Positions 1-6,815 of a stretch of 12,953 nucleotides of DNA are shown piece by piece. The DNA comes from DASQGA01 sp035535315. GTDB taxonomy: Bacteria > Actinomycetota > Thermoleophilia > Gaiellales > Gaiellaceae. The stretch lies in NCBI GenBank assembly GCA_035535315.1, contig DATLQD010000045.1, positions 1-12,953 of the forward strand, given 5' to 3'. Both the position numbers and the translations under genes were made by a program. The notes under the pieces were generated by a model that was not told the DNA's origin, did not search any database, and saw nothing but the letters and a program-made list of their open reading frames with translations. The first letter of the stretch is position 1; each line of letters opens with the position of its first letter.

Positions 1-232
1 GTAGGCGCTCTCCGGCGGTGAGCAGGCCGCGAAGACGCATCTTCTCGCGGCGGGCCAGCTGGTTGACCGTCCAGGCCGGGAGGGTCGGCTTGCGCAACTT
101 CCTTACCTCATCGGCCGCCTGGCGGTTAGCGTCCTTGCGGAGAGAGCGGGCGAACTCGTTGCGGCGCTCAACAAATTTGTCCAGGGGAGCGCTGTAGAGC
201 TGGTCGATCTGCTTGTCTCGGTCTGCAGGCAC
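1..232 (-). CDS. Conserved actinobacterial protein of unknown function (N-terminal 77 residues, cut by left edge)
   Basis: The reverse-strand frame is open from a GTG at 232 to the window edge and runs off it, so the C-terminus is missing. It begins VPADRDKQIDQLYSAPLDKF and continues with a hydrophilic, helix-prone stretch rich in Arg, Lys and Asp. Residues 47-62 contain LRKPT, AWTVNQLARR, which I recognise as the hallmark of a family of uncharacterised proteins common in high-GC actinobacteria, where 'KALRKPT..AW.VNQLARR' is the conserved core. No enzymatic motif, signal peptide or membrane segment is visible in this part, so it is probably cytosolic. The GTG is the only usual start codon between here and the upstream in-frame stop at 308-310. 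No Shine-Dalgarno sequence precedes it, but TATGCT lies 6 bases upstream, which suggests a leaderless message. The gene is divergent from the membrane protein gene at 361. Family recognition is from memory of the motif; function is unknown. Confidence 0.8.
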   Translation of the reverse strand, partial: MPADRDKQIDQLYSAPLDKFVERRNEFARSLRKDANRQAADEVRKLRKPTLPAWTVNQLARREKMRLRGLLTAGERL

Positions 233-238
233 GGCTCG

Positions 239-244
239 AGCATA
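239..244 (-). promoter_or_regulatory. Putative -10 box of a leaderless promoter for the left-edge gene
   Basis: On the minus strand TATGCT fits the TANNNT -10 pattern and is separated by 6 bases from the GTG at 232. That spacing would put the transcription start at or next to the start codon. No convincing -35 hexamer is seen 16-18 bases upstream. The call depends on the matching arrangement at several other starts in the window. Confidence 0.35.
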
Positions 245-348
245 AGGCCGAGCCGGAAGTACCCGATTTGTACTCCTCTTTTTCTGCGTCCCGTGGCGAG
301 TTGCCAGCTACGGCGATCACGTGCGCCGATGCCGTCCTGCCGCCGTCG

Positions 349-354
349 TAACGT
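349..354 (+). promoter_or_regulatory. Putative -10 box of a leaderless promoter for the membrane protein gene
   Basis: TAACGT lies 6 bases before the ATG at 361, with no Shine-Dalgarno sequence between. Together with the box at 239-244 it would form a divergent pair of leaderless promoters inside the 128-base gap 233-360. No good -35 element is visible. Confidence 0.35.
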
Positions 355-360
355 CTGGCC

Positions 361-1422
361 ATGTTCGACTCTCCGGCCTTCGACGTCGCGATCGGCCTGG
401 TCTTTCTCTACGTCGTGCTGGCGCTCGTCTGCTCGACCGTGAACGAGGCGATCGCGACGGCGGTTGGCCTCCGCGCGCGCTACCTCGAGACAGGCCTGTT
501 GAACCTGCTGAGCGGGGCCGTGTCGGAAACGCCTGCCGGAATCGCGACGACTGAGAGGTTCTACGCGCATCCGCTCATCCAGGGCCTGACCCGACCAAGG
601 CGCGCGCCGCACCCGGCGGCGGACGCTGCAACCGCGCGACGGGGGCCCTGGAGCCGGTTAAGAAGGCTCCTCGCAAAACCGCCCTATCCGTCGTATGTCC
701 CATCGCGCACGTTCGTGGTTGCGATCAGCGACATCGCAAACGAGGCAAAGGCGGCGCTCGAGGACGCAGAGGGGGATGAGGCCGACAGCGCGCGCGCACG
801 AGTGAAGCGCGCAAAGTCAGGCTTCGAGCGCTCCCTCGCGGCGATTCCCAATGCGCAGCTTTCCGAGGCTTTGCTCGCGCTCTATCGCTCGGCCGATGGG
901 GACGCAGAGCGATTTCAGCATGCTGCGGAGGAGTGGTTCGACGACGCGATGGAGCGCGTCTCGGGCTGGTACAAGCGCCGTGTCCACGTGCTGCTCGCAG
1001 TCATCGCAGCCGTCGTGGTCGTGGTCCTGAACGCCGACACGCTGGCGGCCGGACGAGTGCTCTGGCGCGACGACGCCGTCCGGACGGCCGTCGTGAGGGA
1101 GGCGAGCCAGACCGCAAGGGGGACGCTCGACGACGTCGCGCTCGAAAACGCCGTGAAGAAGCTCGATCTGCCGCTCGGCTGGAATTTGAGCTTCGGCGAA
1201 GGGTCGACCCAGCTTCCCGCCAATGCGACTGACTGGGTTCAGAAGGTGCTGGGGCTGCTGCTGACCATCGGAGCCGTCCTGCTCGGCGCGCCGTTCTGGT
1301 TCGATCTCCTGAGCAAGATCGTTCGCATCCGCGGGACGGGAGCACCGCCGCCGGCGAGCAACGCCGTCCGTCGCGGGGAGGGGGAGGAAACACGCCGGGG
1401 GCCGGTCGGGGAAGCTGGATAA
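361..1422 (+). CDS. Conserved membrane protein of unknown function, three predicted helices
   Basis: This 353-residue protein has a hydrophobic N-terminal segment (about residues 10-35, IGLVFLYVVLALVCSTVNEA). A long polar region with a charged, probably helical stretch follows (about 125-190). A second helix lies at about 208-225 and a third at about 293-312. Motifs that I associate with a widespread but uncharacterised bacterial family are all present: 'FLY..LAL.CS..NE' in helix 1, 'YAHPLIQGL' (68-76), 'PSYVPSRTF' (110-118), 'MERVSGWYKRR' (197-207), 'NADTL...LWRD' (224-237) and 'GAPFWFDLLSK' (309-319). The full motif order suggests an intact protein. The last 30 residues are polar and disordered-looking. 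It converges on the peptidoglycan hydrolase gene, with only 27 bases between the two stop codons and no obvious terminator. Function is unknown; a role at the cell envelope is inferred only from topology and neighbour. Confidence 0.85.
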   Translation: MFDSPAFDVAIGLVFLYVVLALVCSTVNEAIATAVGLRARYLETGLLNLLSGAVSETPAGIATTERFYAHPLIQGLTRPRRAPHPAADAATARRGPWSRLRRLLAKPPYPSYVPSRTFVVAISDIANEAKAALEDAEGDEADSARARVKRAKSGFERSLAAIPNAQLSEALLALYRSADGDAERFQHAAEEWFDDAMERVSGWYKRRVHVLLAVIAAVVVVVLNADTLAAGRVLWRDDAVRTAVVREASQTARGTLDDVALENAVKKLDLPLGWNLSFGEGSTQLPANATDWVQKVLGLLLTIGAVLLGAPFWFDLLSKIVRIRGTGAPPPASNAVRRGEGEETRRGPVGEAG

Positions 1423-1449
1423 GACGAACCTCGAGACTCCCTAGGCTCG

Positions 1450-2961
1450 TTAGATCAGGATGAAGTCCATTCCCGTGTAGCCCCGAGTGCGGGCACAGAC
1501 CTCGAAGCCCTCTGCAGAGCCTTCGTCGTTCGTGTTCCCTTCGATGCTCGCGAAGGTGTCGGCCTCGGCGCGCACGACGATGCCGGTGTGGGCGTACTTG
1601 AACTGCTCGCCGTGTGTCGCGAGCTTGAGGAAGAAGCTTCCCGGCTTGATCCGCTTGCGTTGCGACGGCTTCGGCTGGCGGAGAAGCTGGTCTCCCGCCT
1701 GACGCGCCATCTCGTCGCAAGCGAGGGTTCGTCCGATCGGCATTGGGCGTCCGCGGGTGTCGCATGCCTGCTTGAGGCAGAAGGTCGCGAAGCCCGCGCA
1801 CCAGGGGAAGTCGGGGCCCTCCCTCCCGTCGGTATAGAGCCGCACCCATGGCCCTGCGTTCTGGCCGCCGACCTCCAGCGGATGCTGCTGCAGGTGCTGG
1901 CGAGCGTACGCGACGACAAGCGGACCAAGGGCGCGAGGACCCGAGCGCGGGGAAAGCGCAGCGACGATCGGCTGGACAAGCGCGTTGTACGTCGCTTCGT
2001 CGACGACGCCGGTAACGGGAAGCTTCCGCTTGGCCTGGAACTTTCGGACCTGCGAGGCAGTCGCCGCCCCGAAATCCCCATCGACGACGACCTTGAAGTC
2101 GTGCAGGCAGAGCCATGCCTGCACGAGCTTCACACGCGCGCCCTTCGAGCCTCGCTTCTTTGGCGCATCGAACCGCAAATCCGCGAGGTCCGGTAGACGC
2201 GGCCGGGAACGTGCGGCTCCCCCGCCGAGCCTGCCAAGCGTCTGCTCGCCGACTTCGCCGTCCACCGTCAGCCCGTTCCGCTGCTGGAAGGCGCGGACGG
2301 CGCGATCGAGTGCGGCACCGAACGCGGCCCCGGGCCCGACTTTGAACGTCTCCCAAACCCCGGGCACATTACGATCGAACCATGCCTGTAGATCACGCTT
2401 GAGCCGCGTCACCTTCGCCCCACGCGACCCCTTCCTGAGAATGCCGTCTCCGACCGCCTGCGAGGTACCGCCATTGCCACCCTTGATCGCAGCGAGGCGC
2501 TCCAGCACGTCGCGCCCGTAGTCGCGGCCGGTCGTCCGCGCGTCGGAGTCGCCGCCTTGCTGGCCGGCGAGCGCGCCGCCCGCCCCGGCGTTGTAGGCGG
2601 AGCAGGCGAACTTGAGCAGGTCCTTCCGCCCGATGCCGTTCTTCTGCCCGAAGCTCCGGTTCGACGCGAGGAGCGCCGCCGCGAACTCGGCCGCATCGGC
2701 AACCGGCGGCTTTGTGCCCTTCCCTCTAGCTCCGTGCTGGGAGAGCCAGTCGGTGTGGGCGCGGTCGTCGATCTGGAAAAGCCCGCGCCCGTGGCCGTTG
2801 TCACCCACGATGTCATTCATGTCCGTCTCGCGCGAGGCGATTGCGATCAGGAGCCCGGCGGGCAGCTTGTGGCGTCTCTCGGCTTGGTTCATGATTGGCG
2901 CCCAGCCACGGGTGCCGGCTATCCCGATCTGTCGCTTCAGTTCACCTGCGTTGATCTTCAT
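1450..2961 (-). CDS. Three-module peptidoglycan hydrolase: goose-lysozyme-like domain, two peptidoglycan-binding domains, CHAP-like peptidase
   Basis: The protein has 503 residues. Residues 20-160 resemble a goose-type lysozyme/soluble transglycosylase, with candidate catalytic Glu45 in 'ASRETDMND', then 'GRGLFQID' (58-65) and 'SAYNAGAGG' (121-129). Two PG_binding_1-like repeats follow, at about 172-245 ('LRKGSRGAKV', 'FQQRNGLTVDGEVGEQTL') and 270-330 ('GSKGARVKLVQAWL', 'VVVDGDFGAATASQVRKFQ'). The C-terminus (345-503) looks like a CHAP or NlpC/P60-type peptidase, with candidate Cys388 in 'FPWCAGFAT', His458 in 'AHTGIVV' and an acidic/polar 'EGNTN' at 474-478. It should cut both glycan and peptide bonds of peptidoglycan. 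The ATG at 2961 was chosen because GGAGGG lies 4 bases upstream; the open frame continues further upstream but looks non-coding. The N-terminus (MKINAGELKRQIG) is not a signal peptide and no membrane helix is present, so export would need another route. It could be an endolysin-type or injected effector protein. Confidence 0.88.
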   Translation of the reverse strand: MKINAGELKRQIGIAGTRGWAPIMNQAERRHKLPAGLLIAIASRETDMNDIVGDNGHGRGLFQIDDRAHTDWLSQHGARGKGTKPPVADAAEFAAALLASNRSFGQKNGIGRKDLLKFACSAYNAGAGGALAGQQGGDSDARTTGRDYGRDVLERLAAIKGGNGGTSQAVGDGILRKGSRGAKVTRLKRDLQAWFDRNVPGVWETFKVGPGAAFGAALDRAVRAFQQRNGLTVDGEVGEQTLGRLGGGAARSRPRLPDLADLRFDAPKKRGSKGARVKLVQAWLCLHDFKVVVDGDFGAATASQVRKFQAKRKLPVTGVVDEATYNALVQPIVAALSPRSGPRALGPLVVAYARQHLQQHPLEVGGQNAGPWVRLYTDGREGPDFPWCAGFATFCLKQACDTRGRPMPIGRTLACDEMARQAGDQLLRQPKPSQRKRIKPGSFFLKLATHGEQFKYAHTGIVVRAEADTFASIEGNTNDEGSAEGFEVCARTRGYTGMDFILI

Positions 2962-2965
2962 TGTT

Positions 2966-2971
2966 CCCTCC
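2966..2971 (-). promoter_or_regulatory. Ribosome binding site deciding the start of the peptidoglycan hydrolase
   Basis: GGAGGG on the minus strand lies 4 bases upstream of the ATG at 2961. It supports this start over the 40-codon-longer frame that begins at 3081. Confidence 0.75.
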
Positions 2972-3028
2972 GACCGACGTCGTGACCATCTAGAAGCTAC
3001 GCCGCAAAGGGTTCCTTCCGCCTCGAGG

Positions 3029-3057
3029 ATATTAACCCGCTCCTGCTCCAAGCCCAA
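3029..3057 (-). promoter_or_regulatory. Probable sigma70-type promoter of the peptidoglycan hydrolase gene
   Basis: On the minus strand TTGGGC (3057-3052) and TAATAT (3034-3029) are separated by exactly 17 bases. The AT-rich -10 stands out against the GC-rich background. A start near 3022 would give a leader of about 60 bases carrying the GGAGGG site. It lies in the divergent gap shared with hyuA. Confidence 0.5.
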
Positions 3058-3103
3058 ACTAGGGCGACATGCCGAAAACATCTAGACGACCGCCTCCGAG
3101 CAA

Positions 3104-3139
3104 TTCGAGGGCGAAAGGTTCGAGGGACAGGTCGAACGG
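3104..3139 (+). promoter_or_regulatory. Repeated TTCGAGGG / TCGAACGGG elements upstream of hyuA, possible operator
   Basis: TTCGAGGG occurs at 3104-3111 and 3119-3126, and a related TCGAACGGG at 3131-3139. The second and third copies also form an inverted repeat, GTTCGA (3118-3123), 8-base spacer, TCGAAC (3132-3137). This is a shape typical of a dimeric regulator's site, placed 35-70 bases before the hyuA start. No regulator gene is adjacent, so this is only a candidate. Confidence 0.3.
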
Positions 3140-3174
3140 GATGTCGGAGCCGAGCGAATGTCGCGTGGCCGTTG

Positions 3175-5190
3175 ATGTCTGATCGCGATACCGCAGTCGT
3201 TATCGGCGTCGACGTTGGCGGTACGTTCACGGATGCGGTGGGGATCCTCCCCGACGGCATCGTCACGGAGAAGGTGGTCACGAGCGAGCGCCAGGAAGAC
3301 GGAGTCCTCCAGGCGTGTTCCGAGATCCTCTCCCGGCTCGGGCGCGGCGCGAGTGAGAGCACAGTGATCGTCCACGGTTCGACCGTCGCCACGAACGCGC
3401 TGCTCGAGCGCCGCGGGGCGCGGACGGCATTCGTCGCCACCGAGGGTTTTCGAGACCTCCTGTGGCTCGGGCGACAGGCGCGTCCGAGTCTCTACCGGCT
3501 CTGCGAGGCTCCGCCCGCTCCGGTTGTAGAGCGGGAATGGTGCTTCGAGGTTCCCGAGCGCGTGGGGCCGGACGGGGTGATCCGCCCGCTCGACGAGGCG
3601 GCCGTCCGCGGTCTCGGCTCGGAGCTGTCTCTTCTCGAGGGCCTCGAGGCCGTCGCGATCTGCTTCCTTTTTTCGTTCGTCGATCCCAGCCACGAGGAGC
3701 GAACGGCCGAGATCCTCCGCGAGCTTCTCCCGGAGGTCTTCGTCGTCGCATCCCACGAGCTTCTTCCCGAGCTGAGGGAATACGAGCGCGCCACGACCGT
3801 GACCCTGGACGCTTACGTCGGTCCGCCGACGCGGCGATACCTGGCGAGTCTGGGCGGAGGGCTTCGGGAGAGCGGCCTCCCCGAGCCGCTGATCATGCTC
3901 TCGAGCGGCGGCGTCGCAGAGCTCGAGCAGGCGTCCGCGCACCCGGCGGGGATGATGCTCTCCGGGCCGGCAGGAGGTGTCATCGCTGCGCGCTTGATCG
4001 CCGAGAAGGGCGGTCACCTTCCGGCGATCGGTCTCGACATGGGCGGCACGAGCTGTGACGTCTTCTTCCTCGGTGACGACGACGCCCAGATCACCGTGGA
4101 GCGCAAGGTCGCCGGCCTCCCCTTGCGACTGCCGATGCTCGACATCCATACGGTGAGCGCCGGCGGTGGGTCTGTCGCGTGGGTCGACTCCGGTGGCGCG
4201 TTGCGTGTTGGTCCTCGGAGCGCCGGAGCCTGGCCTGGGCCGGCGTGCTACGGCCGCGGCGGCACCGAGGCCACCGTCACGGACGCCACGCTCGTCCTCG
4301 GGTATTTGCCCCGCGACCGGGGGATCGCGGGGCACATGCGCCTCGACGTCGCGGAGGCCGAGGCCGCCCTCGGCCGGCTCGCCGAAGCAGCCGGATACGA
4401 CACTCCGCAGGAAGCCGCGGAGGGCGTCTACGAGGTGGCGACGCACGAGGTCGTCAGGGCACTTCACGTGGTCTCGGTGGAGCGCGGTCACGACCCCGAG
4501 CAGTGCACGGTGATCGCGTTCGGCGGCGCTGGGCCCGTCCACGCGTGTGCTGTCGCCGACCTCCTGGGTGCGTCTCGAGTCGTCTTCGTTCGTGCGGGCG
4601 GCGTCCTCTGCGCCCTGGGACTGGCTCTGGCCGACCAACGGGTCGACCGGTCGCTATCAGTGCTCAGGCCGCTCGCGAGTTTTGACCGCGAGACCCTTGC
4701 CGCAGCGATCAGCCGCGTCGCGGGAACCGGTGAGGAGAGCGGTATCTCGTGCGCCGCTGACCTCCGCTACAAGGGGCAGTCGTTCGAGCTCACGGTCCCG
4801 TTCGCTTTCGGTGCGCCACCCTCGAAGGTCGAAGCCGCCTTCCATCAGCTCCACGATCTTCGCTACGGCCACGCGCACCGTGACTGGTCGGTGGAGGTCG
4901 TCACGCTGCGCGCTTGGCGCACGTCCGAAGGCGCCGGAGCGACACTTTCGCCTGACGCGCTGTTGTCGAGCGGCGCTCGGCCGGTTCCGGAGAAGCGTCC
5001 CTCCAGGGAGATCCGCTGGCAGGGCGAGACTGTCCTCGCCACGGTTGTTGACGGCGCGCGCGCCTCCGACGGCATTACCGTCTCAGGACCGGCGATTGTC
5101 GAGTTCGCCGAGTCGACCTGCGTTCTGCCCGAGGGCTGGAGTGGAACGACCGACGAGAACGGATTCTTCGTCCTGAGTCGGGGCGCATGA
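3175..5190 (+). CDS. hyuA: Hydantoinase/oxoprolinase family protein, subunit A (HyuA-like, ATP-binding)
   Basis: This 671-residue subunit belongs to the family of N-methylhydantoinases, 5-oxoprolinases and acetone/acetophenone carboxylases, which use ATP to open a cyclic amide or activate a carbonyl. The ASKHA-type phosphate loop DVGGTFTD is at 13-20, HGSTVATNALLER at 67-79 and a 'GFRDLLWLGRQARPSLY' block at 91-107. The second lobe has LSGPAGGV (about 262), GLDMGGTSCDV (about 283-293), SAGGGSVAW (about 328) and FGGAGPVHA (about 449-457). Length and motif order are those of a complete HyuA (about 650-720 residues). The ATG at 3175 is taken as the start; a TTG immediately before it is possible, and neither has a clear ribosome binding site. 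The stop codon overlaps the hyuB start. The substrate cannot be read from sequence: hydantoins, 5-oxoproline and ketones are all used in the family. Confidence 0.93.
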   Translation: MSDRDTAVVIGVDVGGTFTDAVGILPDGIVTEKVVTSERQEDGVLQACSEILSRLGRGASESTVIVHGSTVATNALLERRGARTAFVATEGFRDLLWLGRQARPSLYRLCEAPPAPVVEREWCFEVPERVGPDGVIRPLDEAAVRGLGSELSLLEGLEAVAICFLFSFVDPSHEERTAEILRELLPEVFVVASHELLPELREYERATTVTLDAYVGPPTRRYLASLGGGLRESGLPEPLIMLSSGGVAELEQASAHPAGMMLSGPAGGVIAARLIAEKGGHLPAIGLDMGGTSCDVFFLGDDDAQITVERKVAGLPLRLPMLDIHTVSAGGGSVAWVDSGGALRVGPRSAGAWPGPACYGRGGTEATVTDATLVLGYLPRDRGIAGHMRLDVAEAEAALGRLAEAAGYDTPQEAAEGVYEVATHEVVRALHVVSVERGHDPEQCTVIAFGGAGPVHACAVADLLGASRVVFVRAGGVLCALGLALADQRVDRSLSVLRPLASFDRETLAAAISRVAGTGEESGISCAADLRYKGQSFELTVPFAFGAPPSKVEAAFHQLHDLRYGHAHRDWSVEVVTLRAWRTSEGAGATLSPDALLSSGARPVPEKRPSREIRWQGETVLATVVDGARASDGITVSGPAIVEFAESTCVLPEGWSGTTDENGFFVLSRGA

Positions 5191-6740
5191 ACGCCGGAGA
5201 GCTGGACGTTGCCTTCTGCATCCTCCATGGCATCGCGGAGGAAATGGGCGCCGCGCTCATACGGAGCGCCCTGTCGCCGAACATCAAGGAACGCCGGGAT
5301 TGCTCAACGGCGCTTTTCGACGCGGATGGGCGACTGACGATCCAGGCGGAGCACATGCCGGTCCACCTCGGCGCCATGCCCGCGTCCGTGGCCGCCGTCC
5401 GGCGACACGAGCCCTCGCCGGAGGAGATCTGGTGCCTGAACGATCCCTTCACCGGCGGCTCGCATCTCCCGGATATCACGCTCGTCTCGCCGATCGACGT
5501 CGACGGTGAGCGGATGGGCTACGCCGCGTCGCGCGCTCACCATGCCGACGTCGGTGGGATGGCGCCGGCGAGCATGCCCGCCGAGTCGACCGAGATCTAC
5601 CAGGAAGGGTTGATCATCCCGCCTTCCCTGATCGCCGATCGCGACGGTGTCAACGCTGCGCTCGTCGAGTTGATTGCGGTGAACAGTCGCGCCTACGACG
5701 AGCGGATCGGGGACCTGGAGGCGCAGATTGCGGTCCACCGGCTCGCCGAACGGCGCGTCGCGGAGGTGTGCGGCCAGCGCGGCCGGTCGTGGTACCACCA
5801 GGCGGGACAAGAGCTCTTCGACTACTCCGAGCGCCGCGCCAGAGCGGCGATTCGAGGCATTCCCGACGGCGACTACGCGGCAGCGGAGACGGTCGAGACA
5901 GCGGCGGGCGAGCTGATGATCGCGGCAACCGTCGTAATTCGAGGCGATTCGGTCGAGATCGACTTCGACGGCACCTCGGAGCAGTTCGACGGCAATCTGA
6001 ACTGCCCGCTCGCGGTCACGCAAGCGGCCTGCTACTTCGTGATTCAAGTCGTCACGGATCCGGACCTGCCGGCCGCGGGCGGGGCCCACGCACCGGTCAC
6101 CGTCCGTGCACCCAAGGGCTCGCTTGTCAACGCGGAACGTCCCGCCGCGGTGGCCGCTGGAAACGTCGAGACCTCAAGTCGCATCGTCGATTGCCTCCTC
6201 CTGGCACTCGCCGATGCAGTCGAGGCTCCGGCCCAGGGGCAGGGCACGATGAACAACGTGACGCTCGGAAACTCGCGGTTCACGTACTACGAGACGATCG
6301 GCGGCGGGCAGGGCGCCTGTGCCTGGGCCGACGGCCCCTCGGGTGTCCACGTCGCGATGTCGAACACGCTCAACACGCCGATCGAGGCACTCGAGCTTGC
6401 GTACCCAATCCGTGTCGAGGAATACCGGCTTCGGGACGGGACCGGCGGCCGGGGCCTACATCGGGGCGGCGACGGCGTCACGCGGTCGCTCCGGGCCCTC
6501 GAGGCATGCGAGCTTTCGATCCTGGCGGACAGACGGCGACACCAGCCCAAAGGGGCGCGTGGGGGAGAGCCCGGCGCGCGAGGCAGGAACCGGGTGAACG
6601 GTGCCGAGCTGCCCCCGAAGGTACGCATGCGCCTGCAGCCGGGAGACGTGGTCGCCATCGACACGCCCGGCGGCGGCGGCTATGGAATCGCGAACGAGGG
6701 CCGAAAGCGGAACGACGAACCGCCGCCGATAAAGGGCTGA
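5187..6740 (+). CDS. hyuB: Hydantoinase/oxoprolinase family protein, subunit B (HyuB-like)
   Basis: This 517-residue protein is the partner subunit of HyuA, which together form the ATP-dependent hydantoinase/oxoprolinase-type enzyme in the cytoplasm. Characteristic blocks are IKERRDCSTALFDADGRL (32-49), HMPVHLGAMP (about 55-64), NDPFTGGSHLPDITLVSP (about 83-100), HHADVGGMAPASMP (about 118), 'LNCPLAVTQAACYFVI' and 'VAAGNVETSSRIVD' in the middle, and the C-terminal GDVVAIDTPGGGGYG, where most family members end. Length is normal (500-600 residues). The ATG at 5187 overlaps the hyuA stop in ATGA, so the two subunits are translationally coupled and made in fixed ratio. No third gene (a HyuC carbamoylase or a carboxylase gamma subunit) follows, which fits a two-subunit hydantoinase or oxoprolinase better than an acetone carboxylase. 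No strong terminator is seen after the stop codon. Confidence 0.93.
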   Translation: MNAGELDVAFCILHGIAEEMGAALIRSALSPNIKERRDCSTALFDADGRLTIQAEHMPVHLGAMPASVAAVRRHEPSPEEIWCLNDPFTGGSHLPDITLVSPIDVDGERMGYAASRAHHADVGGMAPASMPAESTEIYQEGLIIPPSLIADRDGVNAALVELIAVNSRAYDERIGDLEAQIAVHRLAERRVAEVCGQRGRSWYHQAGQELFDYSERRARAAIRGIPDGDYAAAETVETAAGELMIAATVVIRGDSVEIDFDGTSEQFDGNLNCPLAVTQAACYFVIQVVTDPDLPAAGGAHAPVTVRAPKGSLVNAERPAAVAAGNVETSSRIVDCLLLALADAVEAPAQGQGTMNNVTLGNSRFTYYETIGGGQGACAWADGPSGVHVAMSNTLNTPIEALELAYPIRVEEYRLRDGTGGRGLHRGGDGVTRSLRALEACELSILADRRRHQPKGARGGEPGARGRNRVNGAELPPKVRMRLQPGDVVAIDTPGGGGYGIANEGRKRNDEPPPIKG

Positions 6741-6762
6741 ACGTCGAGCTACGGCTCCGCTT

Positions 6763-6791
6763 TTGACCAGTAGGTCGAGTGGAGCTACCAG
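6763..6791 (+). promoter_or_regulatory. Possible promoter of the SGNH hydrolase gene
   Basis: TTGACC (6763-6768) is a near-perfect -35 hexamer and is followed after 17 bases by TACCAG (6786-6791), a weak -10. A start near 6798 would lie just before the gene. A second, leaderless option is TAGTGT at 6805-6810, 5 bases before the ATG at 6816. Either would separate this gene from the hyuAB operon. Confidence 0.3.
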
Positions 6792-6815
6792 ATAAGACCG
6801 GACCTAGTGTCGACC

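Noticed and set aside
103..612. Minus-strand 169-codon frame spanning the divergent gap and the start of the membrane protein gene
   Set aside because: It overlaps two better-supported genes, and its product is Arg-rich without motifs.
1001..2356. 451-codon minus-strand frame overlapping the peptidoglycan hydrolase and the membrane protein gene
   Set aside because: It is Arg/Ala-rich without motifs, overlaps two well-supported genes in other frames and shows no ribosome binding site.
361..2961. Phage lysis cassette (holin plus endolysin)
   Set aside because: The membrane protein is far larger than a holin and has a different helix plan, the two genes are convergent, and no other phage genes are seen.
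2962..3081. N-terminal 40-residue extension of the peptidoglycan hydrolase
   Set aside because: The extension contains the probable promoter (3029-3057), and the GGAGGG site fits the ATG at 2961.
2987..3086. Two copies of CATCTAGA (2987-2994 and 3079-3086) flanking the divergent promoter region
   Set aside because: Eight bases repeated once over 92 bases is not enough to claim a site; CTAG is rare in GC-rich DNA, so it is mentioned only for the record.
3082..4638. 518-codon open frame on the minus strand opposite hyuA
   Set aside because: Its product is a low-complexity Arg/Asp/Glu-rich chain without any family motif, and the plus strand carries a complete, motif-rich HyuA; it is a GC-rich antisense shadow.
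6743..6764. Small hairpin GAGC-TACG-GCTC followed by CGCTTTT after hyuB
   Set aside because: A 4-bp stem is too weak to call a terminator.
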